Below are positions 45,971 through 55,281 of a stretch of DNA of 64,000 nucleotides, piece after piece. Each line of letters begins with the position of its first letter. Position 1 is the stretch's first letter. The notes below the pieces were generated by a model that saw only the letters and a list, made by a program, of their open reading frames with translations, was not told where the DNA came from and made no database searches. This stretch comes from Psychromonas sp. SA13A. Lineage in GTDB: Bacteria > Pseudomonadota > Gammaproteobacteria > Enterobacterales > Psychromonadaceae. Where the stretch lies: contig NZ_WTKU01000020.1 of assembly GCF_011378715.1 (NCBI RefSeq), forward strand, positions 1 through 64,000, in the 5' to 3' direction. A program made the position numbers and the translations under genes.

Positions 45971-46765
45971 TTAATCCAATTGAAAGCTAATAGGGACATA
46001 AATACGATGTGCAACAGTTTTCCCGTTGACACTATGAGGTGAAAATCTCCATTTTTTAATGGCTTTTAAAGCAGCAAGATCAAGTACTCTTGCGCCTGAA
46101 GAATCTTTTAATAACAATTTAACTTGTTTACCTTTCTCATCTAACCACACCTCGTAAGTGACCGTACCTTCGATCCCCTTTCTTTTTGCTAAACGAGGAT
46201 ATCTAGGTGGTTTAGGTTTACTTAAAAAACGACTTTTTTGTATTAGCTGCGGTTTACCCTGTAAACCATTGTCAGTTTTTACAACTTGTTTCGCATTGAC
46301 TGTCTGCTTTGCTTTTGGTGCTGCCGTTGGTTGTTCTATCTGTTTTGTTTCTTTCTTTGCCGCCGCAGTCGCGGTTGGTTTGTTAGACTGTTGTATTTTT
46401 TTCTTTGGTTTCTTTACTGGTGCCGCTTGCTTCTTTACTTTTTGGATCGCTTTAGGAACCTGTTTTTTCTCTTTTTTAGTCACGCTCTTTTCTTTAACGA
46501 TGCGCTTCTTAACTGTCTTTTTGACCACTGGTTTGGGTTTCGCTATTGTAGGTGCAGCTTCTTTTACTGGAACTGGTGGAGTTTCTGTTTGAACGGGTGT
46601 TGTTTCAGCCTTTTTAGGCGTTGCTTTTGGGGTACTAAAACTAATGCTAACATTTTGCGATTGTTGGCTCATAGGTTGTGCCATTACTGGCTGATCAAAC
46701 AGTGGGGCAAAAATTAAAGCATGAATCGCGACAGACAATATTCCAGCACTTAGGTAACGAAACAT
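45971..46765 (-). CDS. tonB: TonB energy transducer
   Basis: Spans the periplasm and passes energy from ExbBD to outer-membrane receptors for iron, heme and vitamin B12. The 264-residue protein has an N-terminal membrane anchor (about residues 5-23), then a long linker rich in Pro, Lys, Ala and Val (about residues 45-170) and the C-terminal TonB box-binding domain (about residues 185-262) with PRYPRLAKRKGIEGTVTYEV. It is the first gene of tonB-exbB-exbD. Two Fur-like sites lie upstream at 46831-46845 and 46887-46901. Open frames on the opposite strand are shadows of its low-complexity linker. Confidence 0.93.
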   Translation of the reverse strand: MFRYLSAGILSVAIHALIFAPLFDQPVMAQPMSQQSQNVSISFSTPKATPKKAETTPVQTETPPVPVKEAAPTIAKPKPVVKKTVKKRIVKEKSVTKKEKKQVPKAIQKVKKQAAPVKKPKKKIQQSNKPTATAAAKKETKQIEQPTAAPKAKQTVNAKQVVKTDNGLQGKPQLIQKSRFLSKPKPPRYPRLAKRKGIEGTVTYEVWLDEKGKQVKLLLKDSSGARVLDLAALKAIKKWRFSPHSVNGKTVAHRIYVPISFQLD

Positions 46766-46830
46766 AACGATATAACTCCAATATAAAAATTCTATTCAGT
46801 AACAGGACTCATTATCAATTAAATTAACAA

Positions 46831-46845
46831 TGAGATCAATTATCA
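46831..46845. promoter_or_regulatory. fur box: Second Fur-box-like site near tonB
   Basis: TGAGATCAATTATCA agrees with the Fur 7-1-7 pattern TGATAATnATTATCA at 11 of 14 positions. It lies 66 nt before the tonB start. Confidence 0.5.
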
Positions 46846-46886
46846 TTTGTATTAAGTTTATATTTTTATTAAGATACATTTTTTGA

Positions 46887-46901
46887 TGATAATAGTTATC
46901 A
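46887..46901. promoter_or_regulatory. fur box: Fur box between tonB and hutZ
   Basis: TGATAATAGTTATCA agrees with the Fur 7-1-7 pattern at 13 of 14 positions. It is embedded in a 19-nt palindrome (46885-46903) with perfect 8-nt arms. It can repress the tonB operon and hutZ when iron is plentiful. Confidence 0.75.
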
Positions 46902-47091
46902 TCTAATGGTTGGTTTTATTTGTACTTTGGATAAAAAGGAGACAGATTGTTTCACTATTTTGCATAATGAAGGCTGATTGATTTTTTTAAAGGTACCTAG
47001 GCAGAATTGGAAAATGTAATATACCTATTACCAATCAAAATATATGGAATTGGAACATGGAGTATTCAATTTTCAGCTAAGGTGGCATGTA

Positions 47092-47646
47092 ATGAAACAA
47101 TCAATTATAAATCAGTCGGCGTTAAATGAAGGAATATTAAATAAATCTCAAGCTGATCTGCTTGTAGAGGCTGAAATTCTAGACTTTATAAACGGTAAAA
47201 AAACTCTGCAACTAGCGACCGTTGATGTAAAGGCTAAACCTAATGCGAGCTATGCGCCTTTTGTTTACTTTGAGCAGAGTTTTTATGTATTGATTTCGGA
47301 ATTGGCTCGACATACACAAAATATATTAAACAACCCCAATGCTTCTTTGATGTTAATTGAAGAAGAATCGAAAGCTAAGAACTTATATGCAAGAGTACGC
47401 TTAACCTTTGATGCTGATGCCATGATCGTTTCACGTGAAACGCAACAGTGGCAAGATGTAATTGAATTGATGATTAACAGGCTAGGCGAGACGGTACAGG
47501 GGCTGAGTCAATTCAATGACTTTCATTTGGTGAAGCTGAAAGTAGAGCAGGGCCTTTATGTGAAAGGATTTGGTCAGGCTTATCAAGTGTTAGCTAATGA
47601 TCTAGCTAATCAAACTCATATTAACAAAGGGCACAGTAGTGCTTAA
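47092..47646 (+). CDS. hutZ: Heme utilization protein HutZ (HugZ family)
   Basis: Flavin-reductase-fold (pyridoxamine phosphate oxidase-like) protein that binds and degrades heme so that its iron can be used. I start it at the ATG at 47092, with AGGTGG upstream, giving 184 residues. A longer open frame to 47044 has no such site. Typical parts are KTLQLATVDVKAKPNASYAP at about residues 34-53, LARHTQNILNNPNASLM at about residues 69-85, and the C-terminal heme-ligand region FHLVKLKVEQGLYVKGFGQA. In V. cholerae hutW and hutX accompany hutZ opposite tonB1, whereas hutW and hutX are absent here. Confidence 0.9.
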   Translation: MKQSIINQSALNEGILNKSQADLLVEAEILDFINGKKTLQLATVDVKAKPNASYAPFVYFEQSFYVLISELARHTQNILNNPNASLMLIEEESKAKNLYARVRLTFDADAMIVSRETQQWQDVIELMINRLGETVQGLSQFNDFHLVKLKVEQGLYVKGFGQAYQVLANDLANQTHINKGHSSA

Positions 47647-48060
47647 TGAAGAGTTGTTAGTTTTCATTGAGTCATTTTTCGCTTATTGATGGCCACTTAG
47701 TCATTCCAGTTACTTGCTTGCAGGGGGCTTAAGTCCTTAAGTTCTCTGTGAGCCTCCTCTTTATCTTTAATACCCATTATTTAAAAGTGACACTCTTTTT
47801 TACACCTTCCTAGAAAATTAATGCGATTAATTATTCGCACTGTCTTTAGTTACGTCTTGCCTTGCTGTCGAAGCTAACAATTGAATAAAGCATCTCGATT
47901 GATAACGGGTATAGTTAGGCAGGTGTGATGTGGATAACTAATTCTCTTTTTATTCACTAAACCGTTCACTTTAGAGAATTGTTTTATTAGCTTCAGTCAT
48001 CACTCTTGCATTATTATATTCTACAGGTGAAGAATATAGAGTCGCAGACGGAAGGTTACG
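47647..48060. other. 414-bp intergenic region between hutZ and the tetR gene
   Basis: No supported gene. It contains the palindrome at 47940-47980 near the regulator gene. A stretch with CTTAAG repeated around 47728-47745 could form a weak hairpin after hutZ. Confidence 0.45.
47940..47980. promoter_or_regulatory. Nested palindrome upstream of the TetR gene
   Basis: AATTCTCT (47940-47947) and AGAGAATT (47973-47980) enclose CTAAA/TTTAG (47957-47961 and 47970-47974). A direct repeat of TTCACT lies inside. It is 80 nt before the start and is a plausible operator for self-control. Confidence 0.45.
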
Positions 48061-48723
48061 ATGAAGCAAGTGAATAAAGTAGGACGCCCAAGTGAAAATA
48101 GAGATAATCGAGCTAGGCTGATCACGTCTGCCAGGGAGCTCTTTGTGGAGCAGGACTACGACAAAGTATCACTTCGTGAAATCGCTAAAAAAGCACAAGT
48201 AGATAGTGCGCTTATTCGTTATTATTTCCAATCTAAACTGGGTTTATTTATGGCGATGCTTAAAGAGACTGCCGCCCCTGTTACCGAACAATTAAGTAAA
48301 GCAAACCAAAATATTGATGAAAAAAGTAGTGAGTTATTAATGATGACTTACTATCGCGTAATGAGTGAAAACCCCGACTTTCCTAAGTTAATGTTTAAAA
48401 TCGCTTCAACTCCAATCAGTGATAAAAATATCGATTTTCAAAATATACTGGATCAAGTTTTTCGTCCAAAACACATTAATTTATTTGCTTCAATGCAGCA
48501 GCAGGGACTACTAAAAGACGGTGTAGACCCTCTGTGCGCGCAAATTAGCTTTTTCAGTATGATGATTTTTCCATTCCTTATTCCTGATCGGATAAAAAAT
48601 ACGATAGGTATTAAAATAACCCCTGAATTTATGTTGAAGCTAGGGCAACAAAATGCCCAATTATTACAGACTGGTTGCTTAAATACGCCTAAAAATAATC
48701 CTATTGAGAGTGATAAAGAATGA
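48061..48723 (+). CDS. TetR-family transcriptional regulator
   Basis: Protein of 220 residues with an N-terminal TetR DNA-binding domain at about residues 14-60: RARLITSARELFVEQDYDKV, then SLREIAKKAQVDSALIRYYF. The C-terminal ligand domain is rich in Phe and Met. GGAAGG precedes the start. Its stop overlaps the adaptor start by 4 nt, so it is the first gene of the efflux operon and probably its repressor, relieved by a substrate of the pump. Confidence 0.93.
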   Translation: MKQVNKVGRPSENRDNRARLITSARELFVEQDYDKVSLREIAKKAQVDSALIRYYFQSKLGLFMAMLKETAAPVTEQLSKANQNIDEKSSELLMMTYYRVMSENPDFPKLMFKIASTPISDKNIDFQNILDQVFRPKHINLFASMQQQGLLKDGVDPLCAQISFFSMMIFPFLIPDRIKNTIGIKITPEFMLKLGQQNAQLLQTGCLNTPKNNPIESDKE

Positions 48724-50054
48724 AAATGAGCAGTAATAAAAAACGCTTAACGATCCTTGGTGTATTAGTTGGAATTATTATCTTGGCATTATCAATCTTT
48801 TTCAAATCGTCACCAACGATTCAACCCAATTTCGATAAAGCACGGTTAGTCTCGGTACAAGCATTAATACTACAACCAACGGCACCTCTGGTTCTCGCCT
48901 TTGGGCGTGTTCTGCCTAAAACGACTTGGCAAGCGATTGCTGAAGTGAATGGTAAGGTTATTTATCGCCATCCAGGGTTAGAGTCTGGCCGCTTATTAAA
49001 GGCGGGTACACTGGTATTAAAGATTGATCCATTTGAATACGAGTTAAAAAAAGCCCAAGCCATTGCTAACGTTAATGCCAGTAAGGCTCAGTTAACACGC
49101 TTAAAGCAACAACAGAAAAATATCAGTGCTGGTTTGGCGATTGAGCAGGAGAAGTTGCAATTAATTAATCAAGAGTACCGTCGCAAACTATCGTTAAAGA
49201 AAAAGAATTTGATCTCTAATTCTGATTTGGAAACGCAAAAACAAACCTTACTGGCACAAAAAAACGTGGTTTTAGATTTAAACAGTACGTTAAAACTTTT
49301 GCCTGACGATAATAAAGTAGCTTTAGCAGAGTTGAATGTTAATCAAGCCATGTTAGATGATGCTCAAAGACAATTATTGAACACTCAAATTACGTTGCCC
49401 TTTGATGCACGTATTGCGAATGTTGATGTAGAAAATGCACAGGTAGTTGCATTAGGTGGCGTGTTATTTGAAGCATATAAGTTGGGCACTGTAGAAGTTA
49501 AAGCAGAACTCTCTTTGCAAGATGCAGATATCCTCATGAGTAGTGTTCAATCATTTCCAACACAAGCATCGCTACCCAACGTGGAAGAGCTTGGTTTCGG
49601 GGCCAATATTGAGTTACAAATTGCTGCAAAGCAACATCAATGGCCAGCTAAATTGACCCGTATTGCAGATAATATTAATGCTGAACAAGCAACGATTGGT
49701 TTTTATCTAGAAGTTGAGCAGGATGTTGCCCAGTTTCAGTTAGGCGCTAAACCTCCACTTACTAAGGGAATGTTTGTTAGTGCTAATATCCACGGTTTTG
49801 CTTCTTCACAATTTATGATCCCAGAGAAGGCATTACATGGTGATCTCATTTATGTAATGCAAGAGAATAAACAGCTTGCGATGCGTAAAGTACAAGTGCA
49901 TTTTAGAAATAAACAAGGTGTTGCTATTAGTGGGGATATAAAGGAAGGAGAATGGTTAATTTTAAATGATTTAGTGCCTGCAATTCCTGGGATGACATTA
50001 AAAGTACAGGAACCGCAAAAAGCCGCGACCTCAGTTCAGGAGTCGTCTCTGTGA
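48720..50054 (+). CDS. RND efflux periplasmic adaptor (membrane fusion protein)
   Basis: Protein of 444 residues that links the inner-membrane pump to an outer-membrane channel. An N-terminal membrane anchor (about residues 9-27, LGVLVGIIILALSIFF) replaces a lipobox. A lipoyl-like region (FGRVLPKTTWQAIAEVNGKV) is at about residues 60-80, a coiled coil at about residues 110-200, and a beta-barrel after that. It overlaps both neighbours by 4 nt. No outer-membrane channel gene is present, so a TolC encoded elsewhere is likely used. Confidence 0.92.
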   Translation: MKMSSNKKRLTILGVLVGIIILALSIFFKSSPTIQPNFDKARLVSVQALILQPTAPLVLAFGRVLPKTTWQAIAEVNGKVIYRHPGLESGRLLKAGTLVLKIDPFEYELKKAQAIANVNASKAQLTRLKQQQKNISAGLAIEQEKLQLINQEYRRKLSLKKKNLISNSDLETQKQTLLAQKNVVLDLNSTLKLLPDDNKVALAELNVNQAMLDDAQRQLLNTQITLPFDARIANVDVENAQVVALGGVLFEAYKLGTVEVKAELSLQDADILMSSVQSFPTQASLPNVEELGFGANIELQIAAKQHQWPAKLTRIADNINAEQATIGFYLEVEQDVAQFQLGAKPPLTKGMFVSANIHGFASSQFMIPEKALHGDLIYVMQENKQLAMRKVQVHFRNKQGVAISGDIKEGEWLILNDLVPAIPGMTLKVQEPQKAATSVQESSL

Positions 50055-53000
50055 TTAAACTTTTTACTCGTCACCCTACGCTAGCTAACTTGATCATGCT
50101 GAGTTTTTTTGTGCTTGGTTTAAGTAGTCTTAGTAACATTAAGCGTGAAACTTTCCCTGAGTTTTCTTCGTCTTATATTATTGCTAGTGTTGTTTATCCC
50201 GGTGCTTCTCCCGCCGAAGTGGAAGAGAGCTTATGCTTACGTATGGAAGATGCTATTGATGGATTAAGTGGCATTGAAGAAGTTACCTGTGATGCACAAG
50301 AAGGCTCTGCTTCATTGAGAGTTAAAATGTCTGATGATGCAGATGTTGGCCGCTCATTAGTTGATATTCAAACTGAAATAAATGCCATTAAAGATTTTCC
50401 TACGCAAATAGAGCCACCCACTGTTAAAGAGCTTGATTGGGCAGAACCTGTGGTTGATATCGCTGTTGCTGGAGACGTAAGTTGGCCGCATTTAAAGGCT
50501 TATGCCGAAGCGTTAAAAAAGCGTTTAAAGTTAGACTACGATGTTAGTTTGGTGAGCATTTCAGGGTTTTCAGATCATCAGTTTAAAGTGCAACTGAATT
50601 TACAAGATATGCGCCGTTTAGGGTTAACCGTGGCAGAGGTTGCAGATAAAGTTGGCCGTCAAAATGTTAAAATGCCTGCGGGTACTGTGTCTTTAAGTGA
50701 CAAGGAGTTATTACTTCGCTTTGATCAAAGGAAAACAACGACTCAGGCTTTAGGCAACATAATCATTGCGTCTCTAGGTGATGGTGGTGTGGTGCGTTTA
50801 AAGGATATTGCAACGCTACAGGATGCCTTTGAGTTTGAGTACAATAAGATTCTTTTTAATGATAAACCGGCTGCTATTTTAAAGGTTAAAAAGAATAAAG
50901 CAGATGATGCGTTACGTATTAAAGAACGAGTTAGTGCTTTTGTAGAAATGGAACAAAAAATAGCGCCCGAAGGTATCACGCTGACTTTGACTAATGATAT
51001 GTCATCTTTGTTACAAGATAGGCTGTCGATGTTGCTGAAAAATGGGTGGCAAGGGATCATTTTGGTCTTCTTATCAATGTGGTTATTCTTTTCGTTACGC
51101 TATTCATTTTGGGTCTCCGCAGGATTGCCGGTCTCCTTTATGGGCGGATTGTTTTTGATGAGTGCATTTGGTGTCTCTATCAATGTGATGTCTTTAGTTG
51201 GCCTGTTAATGGCGATTGGGATCCTGATGGATGATGCCATTGTGATTGCAGAATCGATTGCTGCACACATTGAAAAAAAACTTAGCGTTAATGACGCAGT
51301 AATAGAAGGTGTTAAGAAAGTGGCACCCGGTGTTATCTCTTCCTTTTTGACCACTATTTTTATTTTTGGCAGTTTATTGTGGTTAGACGGTCAAATGGGG
51401 AAAGTATTATCTGTGGTGCCGATGGTATTAATCATGGTGCTTAGTATCAGTTTAATTGAAGCTTTTTTGATTTTACCTAATCACCTAAACCATTCATTAG
51501 CTAAACCAGAAAAAGTAGACTCCACACTTAAATTCAAACGTGTCTTTTTAGCTAAATTTGAACACTTCCGAAATGTTACTTTAGTCAATAAAGTTGCCTT
51601 TGTGGTGCGCTGGCGTTATCTGAGTATCGGTATAACGATCGGTTTACTATTAACTTCTTTTGCCTTAGTCGCTGGTGGGGCATTAAAATTTTTAGCATTT
51701 CCAGCATTGGATGGCGATATCGCTGAAGCGCGACTTATTTTACCGCCAGGCTCAACGTTGCAACAAACAGAAGCGATCGTTGCGAAGGTAATCAAAAGTG
51801 CACAAGTTGTGGGGCAACAGGCGACGCAAGAAAACCAGGAAAGTGAACCGTTAATAAAAGATATTACTGCACATTATAATTCAAATGCTGATGCAGGAGA
51901 GACTGGATCACATGTTGCTACGGTGCGCTTAGATCTATTATCTGCTGAAACCCGCAATACTTTAATCAACGCTTTCATGGAATCTTGGCGTTTACAAACA
52001 GGCGAGTTGGCAGAACCTTTGTCTTTGGTTTTTAAACAACCTGCAATGGGGCCTGCTGGACGTGATATTGAAATACGTTTGCAACATGAAGATTTAAACG
52101 TATTAAAGCAAGCATCGGTTGCTATACAGGGTTATTTAAGCCAATTCTCGGGTATCAATGGTATTTTAGATGATATGCGCCCGGGTAAAGAAGAGGTGGT
52201 TATCTCCCTTAAACCTGGCGCGGAAAACTACGCTGTAGACGGGCAGATGATTGCCAATCAATTACGTGCAGCGTACTTCGGACAAACCGCAGATGAAATC
52301 CAAGTGGGCTCAGAAAATATATCCATACAAGTTTTATTGAATGAACAACAGGCAGGTAACTTACAAACACTGGCTAACTTCCCAATCATGTTAGATCAAG
52401 GCGGGCAAATCCCATTAAGTGCAGTTGCTTTGTTAAAAAGTGATCGCTCCTATGTGCGCATACAACGTATTAATAGCCAGCGTACGGTCACAGTGATGGC
52501 CGATGTCGATAATAGAAAGGCCAATGGCAATGAAGTGATAAGTAATATGCGTATTAATTATTTGCCTGAGTTACAACAACAATTCCCTGGTTTAAAGGTT
52601 GATTTTGAAGGTGCGGCTAAAGAGTCAGCAAAAACCGGTAGCTCATTACTAAAAGGGTTTATGATTGGTCTATTTGGTTTATTTGCTATTTTGAGTTTCC
52701 AATTCCGTAGCTATTTAGAGCCCTTTGTTGTGATGCTAGCAATTCCATTAGCTTTAATTGGTGTGCTGTGGGGACATTGGTTAGTGGGGTATAACCTTTC
52801 TATGCCATCCATTTTAGGGTTTATATCATTAGCGGGTATTGTGGTTAATGATTCCATATTATTAGTGCAATATATTCGACATCACATCGATCAAGATGCT
52901 GATGTTTATGATGCTGTGGTGAAAGCTAGCCGAGATCGTTTTAGAGCGGTATTTTTAACCTCGTTAACCACTGCGGCGGGTTTGCTCCCTTTGTTATTGG

Positions 53001-53161
53001 AAACGAGTTTACAAGCGCAAATAGTGAAACCAATTGTAATTTCTATTGTGTTTGGTATTTTCACTTCCACTTTATTAGTGTTATTTATTATTCCAAGTGC
53101 GTACGCGATTCTTGCGGATTTTGGGTTAGTACATAAGCACAAAGACCTCAGCGATACTTAA
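50051..53161 (+). CDS. RND-family efflux pump inner-membrane subunit
   Basis: Proton-driven pump of 1036 residues, normal for an AcrB-type (HAE) transporter. It opens with a membrane helix (about residues 10-30) and then the porter-domain signature VVYPGASPAEVEESL at about residues 47-61. The central block contains SVNVMSLVGLLMAIGILMDDAIVIAESIAAHI; its DD pair at about residues 394-395 is the proton-relay region. A second half repeats the layout with GIVVNDSILLVQYIRHHID near residue 938. The substrate is not visible. A hairpin follows the stop. Confidence 0.93.
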   Translation: MIKLFTRHPTLANLIMLSFFVLGLSSLSNIKRETFPEFSSSYIIASVVYPGASPAEVEESLCLRMEDAIDGLSGIEEVTCDAQEGSASLRVKMSDDADVGRSLVDIQTEINAIKDFPTQIEPPTVKELDWAEPVVDIAVAGDVSWPHLKAYAEALKKRLKLDYDVSLVSISGFSDHQFKVQLNLQDMRRLGLTVAEVADKVGRQNVKMPAGTVSLSDKELLLRFDQRKTTTQALGNIIIASLGDGGVVRLKDIATLQDAFEFEYNKILFNDKPAAILKVKKNKADDALRIKERVSAFVEMEQKIAPEGITLTLTNDMSSLLQDRLSMLLKNGWQGIILVFLSMWLFFSLRYSFWVSAGLPVSFMGGLFLMSAFGVSINVMSLVGLLMAIGILMDDAIVIAESIAAHIEKKLSVNDAVIEGVKKVAPGVISSFLTTIFIFGSLLWLDGQMGKVLSVVPMVLIMVLSISLIEAFLILPNHLNHSLAKPEKVDSTLKFKRVFLAKFEHFRNVTLVNKVAFVVRWRYLSIGITIGLLLTSFALVAGGALKFLAFPALDGDIAEARLILPPGSTLQQTEAIVAKVIKSAQVVGQQATQENQESEPLIKDITAHYNSNADAGETGSHVATVRLDLLSAETRNTLINAFMESWRLQTGELAEPLSLVFKQPAMGPAGRDIEIRLQHEDLNVLKQASVAIQGYLSQFSGINGILDDMRPGKEEVVISLKPGAENYAVDGQMIANQLRAAYFGQTADEIQVGSENISIQVLLNEQQAGNLQTLANFPIMLDQGGQIPLSAVALLKSDRSYVRIQRINSQRTVTVMADVDNRKANGNEVISNMRINYLPELQQQFPGLKVDFEGAAKESAKTGSSLLKGFMIGLFGLFAILSFQFRSYLEPFVVMLAIPLALIGVLWGHWLVGYNLSMPSILGFISLAGIVVNDSILLVQYIRHHIDQDADVYDAVVKASRDRFRAVFLTSLTTAAGLLPLLLETSLQAQIVKPIVISIVFGIFTSTLLVLFIIPSAYAILADFGLVHKHKDLSDT

Positions 53162-53174
53162 TCTGCTCATTAAC

Positions 53175-53192
53175 GGGGAGGGTAATCTCCCC
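53175..53192 (+). terminator. GC-rich hairpin after the RND operon
   Basis: The stem GGGGAG/CTCCCC with loop GGTAAT lies 14 nt after the stop. It has only a weak T-run after it. Confidence 0.6.
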
Positions 53193-53356
53193 CTGAAGCC
53201 TTTACTCATTATTAGCGATCCATTCAATTAATATTCTCATTCTTTTATTGCATTTTTCCTTATTTCCAGTTCATTGAATTGCGGTTATGATGCAAGCTAG
53301 TAACTAATCATATCAGCCGAATAACATTTAAATGGTAGAGTCGCGGAGGCATTTGT

Positions 53357-55090
53357 TTGACATTAGCTCGTTTATATTCATTTATGCCAGGCACTAAATT
53401 GTTCGTAACCTACCAAAAGCAGTGGTTACGTGATGATCTGCGAGCTGCGTTATCTGTTGCCGCCGTTGCATTACCAGTAGCGATCGCATATGCACAATTA
53501 ACGGGTGTAAACGCAATTGTCGGATTATATTCTTGTGTGCTTCCGATGTTGGTTTATGCACTCTTTGGTACCTCAAGACAGTTGGTTATTGGACCTGATG
53601 CAGCCACTTGTGCTGTGATTGCCGCAGTGGTCACGCCATTAGCTGCAGGTGACGCAGTTAAGCATTGGCAATTAGTGATGACCATGACTGCAATGACCGG
53701 TGTTTGGTGTTTATTAGCCAGTCGTTTCAAACTCGGAGTACTTGCTGATTTCCTGTCTAAACCTATTTTAATGGGATTAATTAATGGTGTCGCTATTACT
53801 ATTATTGTTGGGCAACTATCTAAAGTATTAGGCGTACGTTTTGACGAAACTTATTTACTTGAGCAGGTGATGTCTGGACACAGTTATCTGTTGTCTGCAC
53901 ATTGGCCAACGGTATCTATCAGTCTGATTGCATTGCTGGTGTTTATTGCTATCAAACGCTTAGTGCCACAATGGCCTGCGGCTTTATTTGCGATGGCAAG
54001 TACTGGTCTATTGGTGTGGTTATTTAAACTTGGTGATTTTAATATTGCTACTATTGGTGAAATAAAAGTGGGTTTACCTGATTTTCAAGCGCCTGTTTTT
54101 GACTTAGGTATTAGTCGTCAGTTGGTGATGCCTGCATTGAATCTAGCGATGGTAAGCTTTGTTAGCATGATGTTAACTGCACGCAGCTTTGCTGCAAAAA
54201 ATGGCTACGATATTGATGGAGATAAAGAGTTTAGAGCGCTTGGTCTTGCTAATATCGCTTCTGCATTATCACAGGGATTTGCGGTCAGTGGTGCCAGTTC
54301 TCGTACTGCTGTCAACGATGAGAATGGTGGCAAAACACAATTAGTATCGATTATTGCAGCATTAATTATTGCGCTGGTGGCCTTGTTTGCCACTACTCCA
54401 TTACAGTATGTCCCTGAAGCCGCATTGGGAGTTGTATTAATCTTAGCATCTATTTCTTTAATTGATTTCAAGGCGTTATGGTTATTAAGAAAGCATGATA
54501 AATCCGCCTTTGTGCTGGCGTTAATTACCCTGTTAGCGGTCTTATTTGTTGGTGTTATTCCCGGTATTACACTGGCCGTTTTATTAGGATTATTTCAATT
54601 TTTACGTGCGGTGATGCGCCCGACGGATCAGGTACTAGGCTTAGACGATAATGGAATCATTCGTAGTATGGATTCATCAGATCGAACTAAAACTATTCCA
54701 GGGGTATTCATTTATAGATTTAACTCTCCATTGACTTATTTTAATGCCATGTACTTTAAGCGTAGAGTACTAGAGCAGTTACTCACAGAGCCACAAACAG
54801 AATGTTTGATTATTGATGGAGTGCCTTGTTTCACGCATTTTGATGTGAGTGTGATGGCAATGTTAGATGATTTACATCGAGATTTAAAAAAACAGGGAGT
54901 CCGTTTAGTTATCGCTGGCCGAAAAAGGCAAATGATGAAATGGTGCAATGTGGTGGGAATCCCGATTGCTGCTGGTGGCATCTTAATTAGACCCGATCTG
55001 TATTTGGCATTGAAAATGAATCAGGTTTATTTGCAAGCCTTAGCGGATGGTGAAGTACCGTTATTGGATGATCAAGAGGTCGACTTTTAG
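53357..55090 (+). CDS. SulP-family anion transporter with STAS domain
   Basis: Protein of 577 residues. The transport domain (about residues 1-420) has the typical DLRAALSVAAVALPVAIAYA near residue 27 and QLVIGPDAATCAVIA near residue 75. A STAS domain follows at about residues 440-560 (LIIDGVPCFTHFDVSVMAML). Substrates of the family include sulfate, bicarbonate and other anions, and no carbonic anhydrase or sulfur gene is near to decide. The start is a TTG with GGAGG 7 nt upstream (53345-53349). The first in-frame ATG is at 53384. Confidence 0.9.
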   Translation: MTLARLYSFMPGTKLFVTYQKQWLRDDLRAALSVAAVALPVAIAYAQLTGVNAIVGLYSCVLPMLVYALFGTSRQLVIGPDAATCAVIAAVVTPLAAGDAVKHWQLVMTMTAMTGVWCLLASRFKLGVLADFLSKPILMGLINGVAITIIVGQLSKVLGVRFDETYLLEQVMSGHSYLLSAHWPTVSISLIALLVFIAIKRLVPQWPAALFAMASTGLLVWLFKLGDFNIATIGEIKVGLPDFQAPVFDLGISRQLVMPALNLAMVSFVSMMLTARSFAAKNGYDIDGDKEFRALGLANIASALSQGFAVSGASSRTAVNDENGGKTQLVSIIAALIIALVALFATTPLQYVPEAALGVVLILASISLIDFKALWLLRKHDKSAFVLALITLLAVLFVGVIPGITLAVLLGLFQFLRAVMRPTDQVLGLDDNGIIRSMDSSDRTKTIPGVFIYRFNSPLTYFNAMYFKRRVLEQLLTEPQTECLIIDGVPCFTHFDVSVMAMLDDLHRDLKKQGVRLVIAGRKRQMMKWCNVVGIPIAAGGILIRPDLYLALKMNQVYLQALADGEVPLLDDQEVDF

Positions 55091-55281
55091 GTAGTAGTCT
55101 GTGAGGCTATTGTTGATACAAAGTGAATGATGGTTTAAACAAAATTGCACTCAGTATCAATGCTGTGTGATGGTTAGTTGTTTGGCGAAGCCAAATGATC
55201 TGCTAAGTAATAGATTTGGTCTCGTCTTAACTGTTAGAATGCTCGTTTGTATTGTCTTTTTTATTTTTCTCGGAAACTACT

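Larger units (their letters stand above)
46766..47091. other. 326-bp divergent region between tonB and hutZ
   Basis: No gene seen. It holds two Fur-box-like sites and also an inverted repeat CTCATT/AATGAG (46808-46813 and 46828-46833). Confidence 0.6.

Noticed and set aside
46158-46717. Two overlapping + strand frames of over 140 codons opposite tonB
   Set aside because: They are shadows of the Pro/Lys/Ala-rich TonB linker read on the other strand, giving Phe/Cys/Leu-rich low-complexity sequence.
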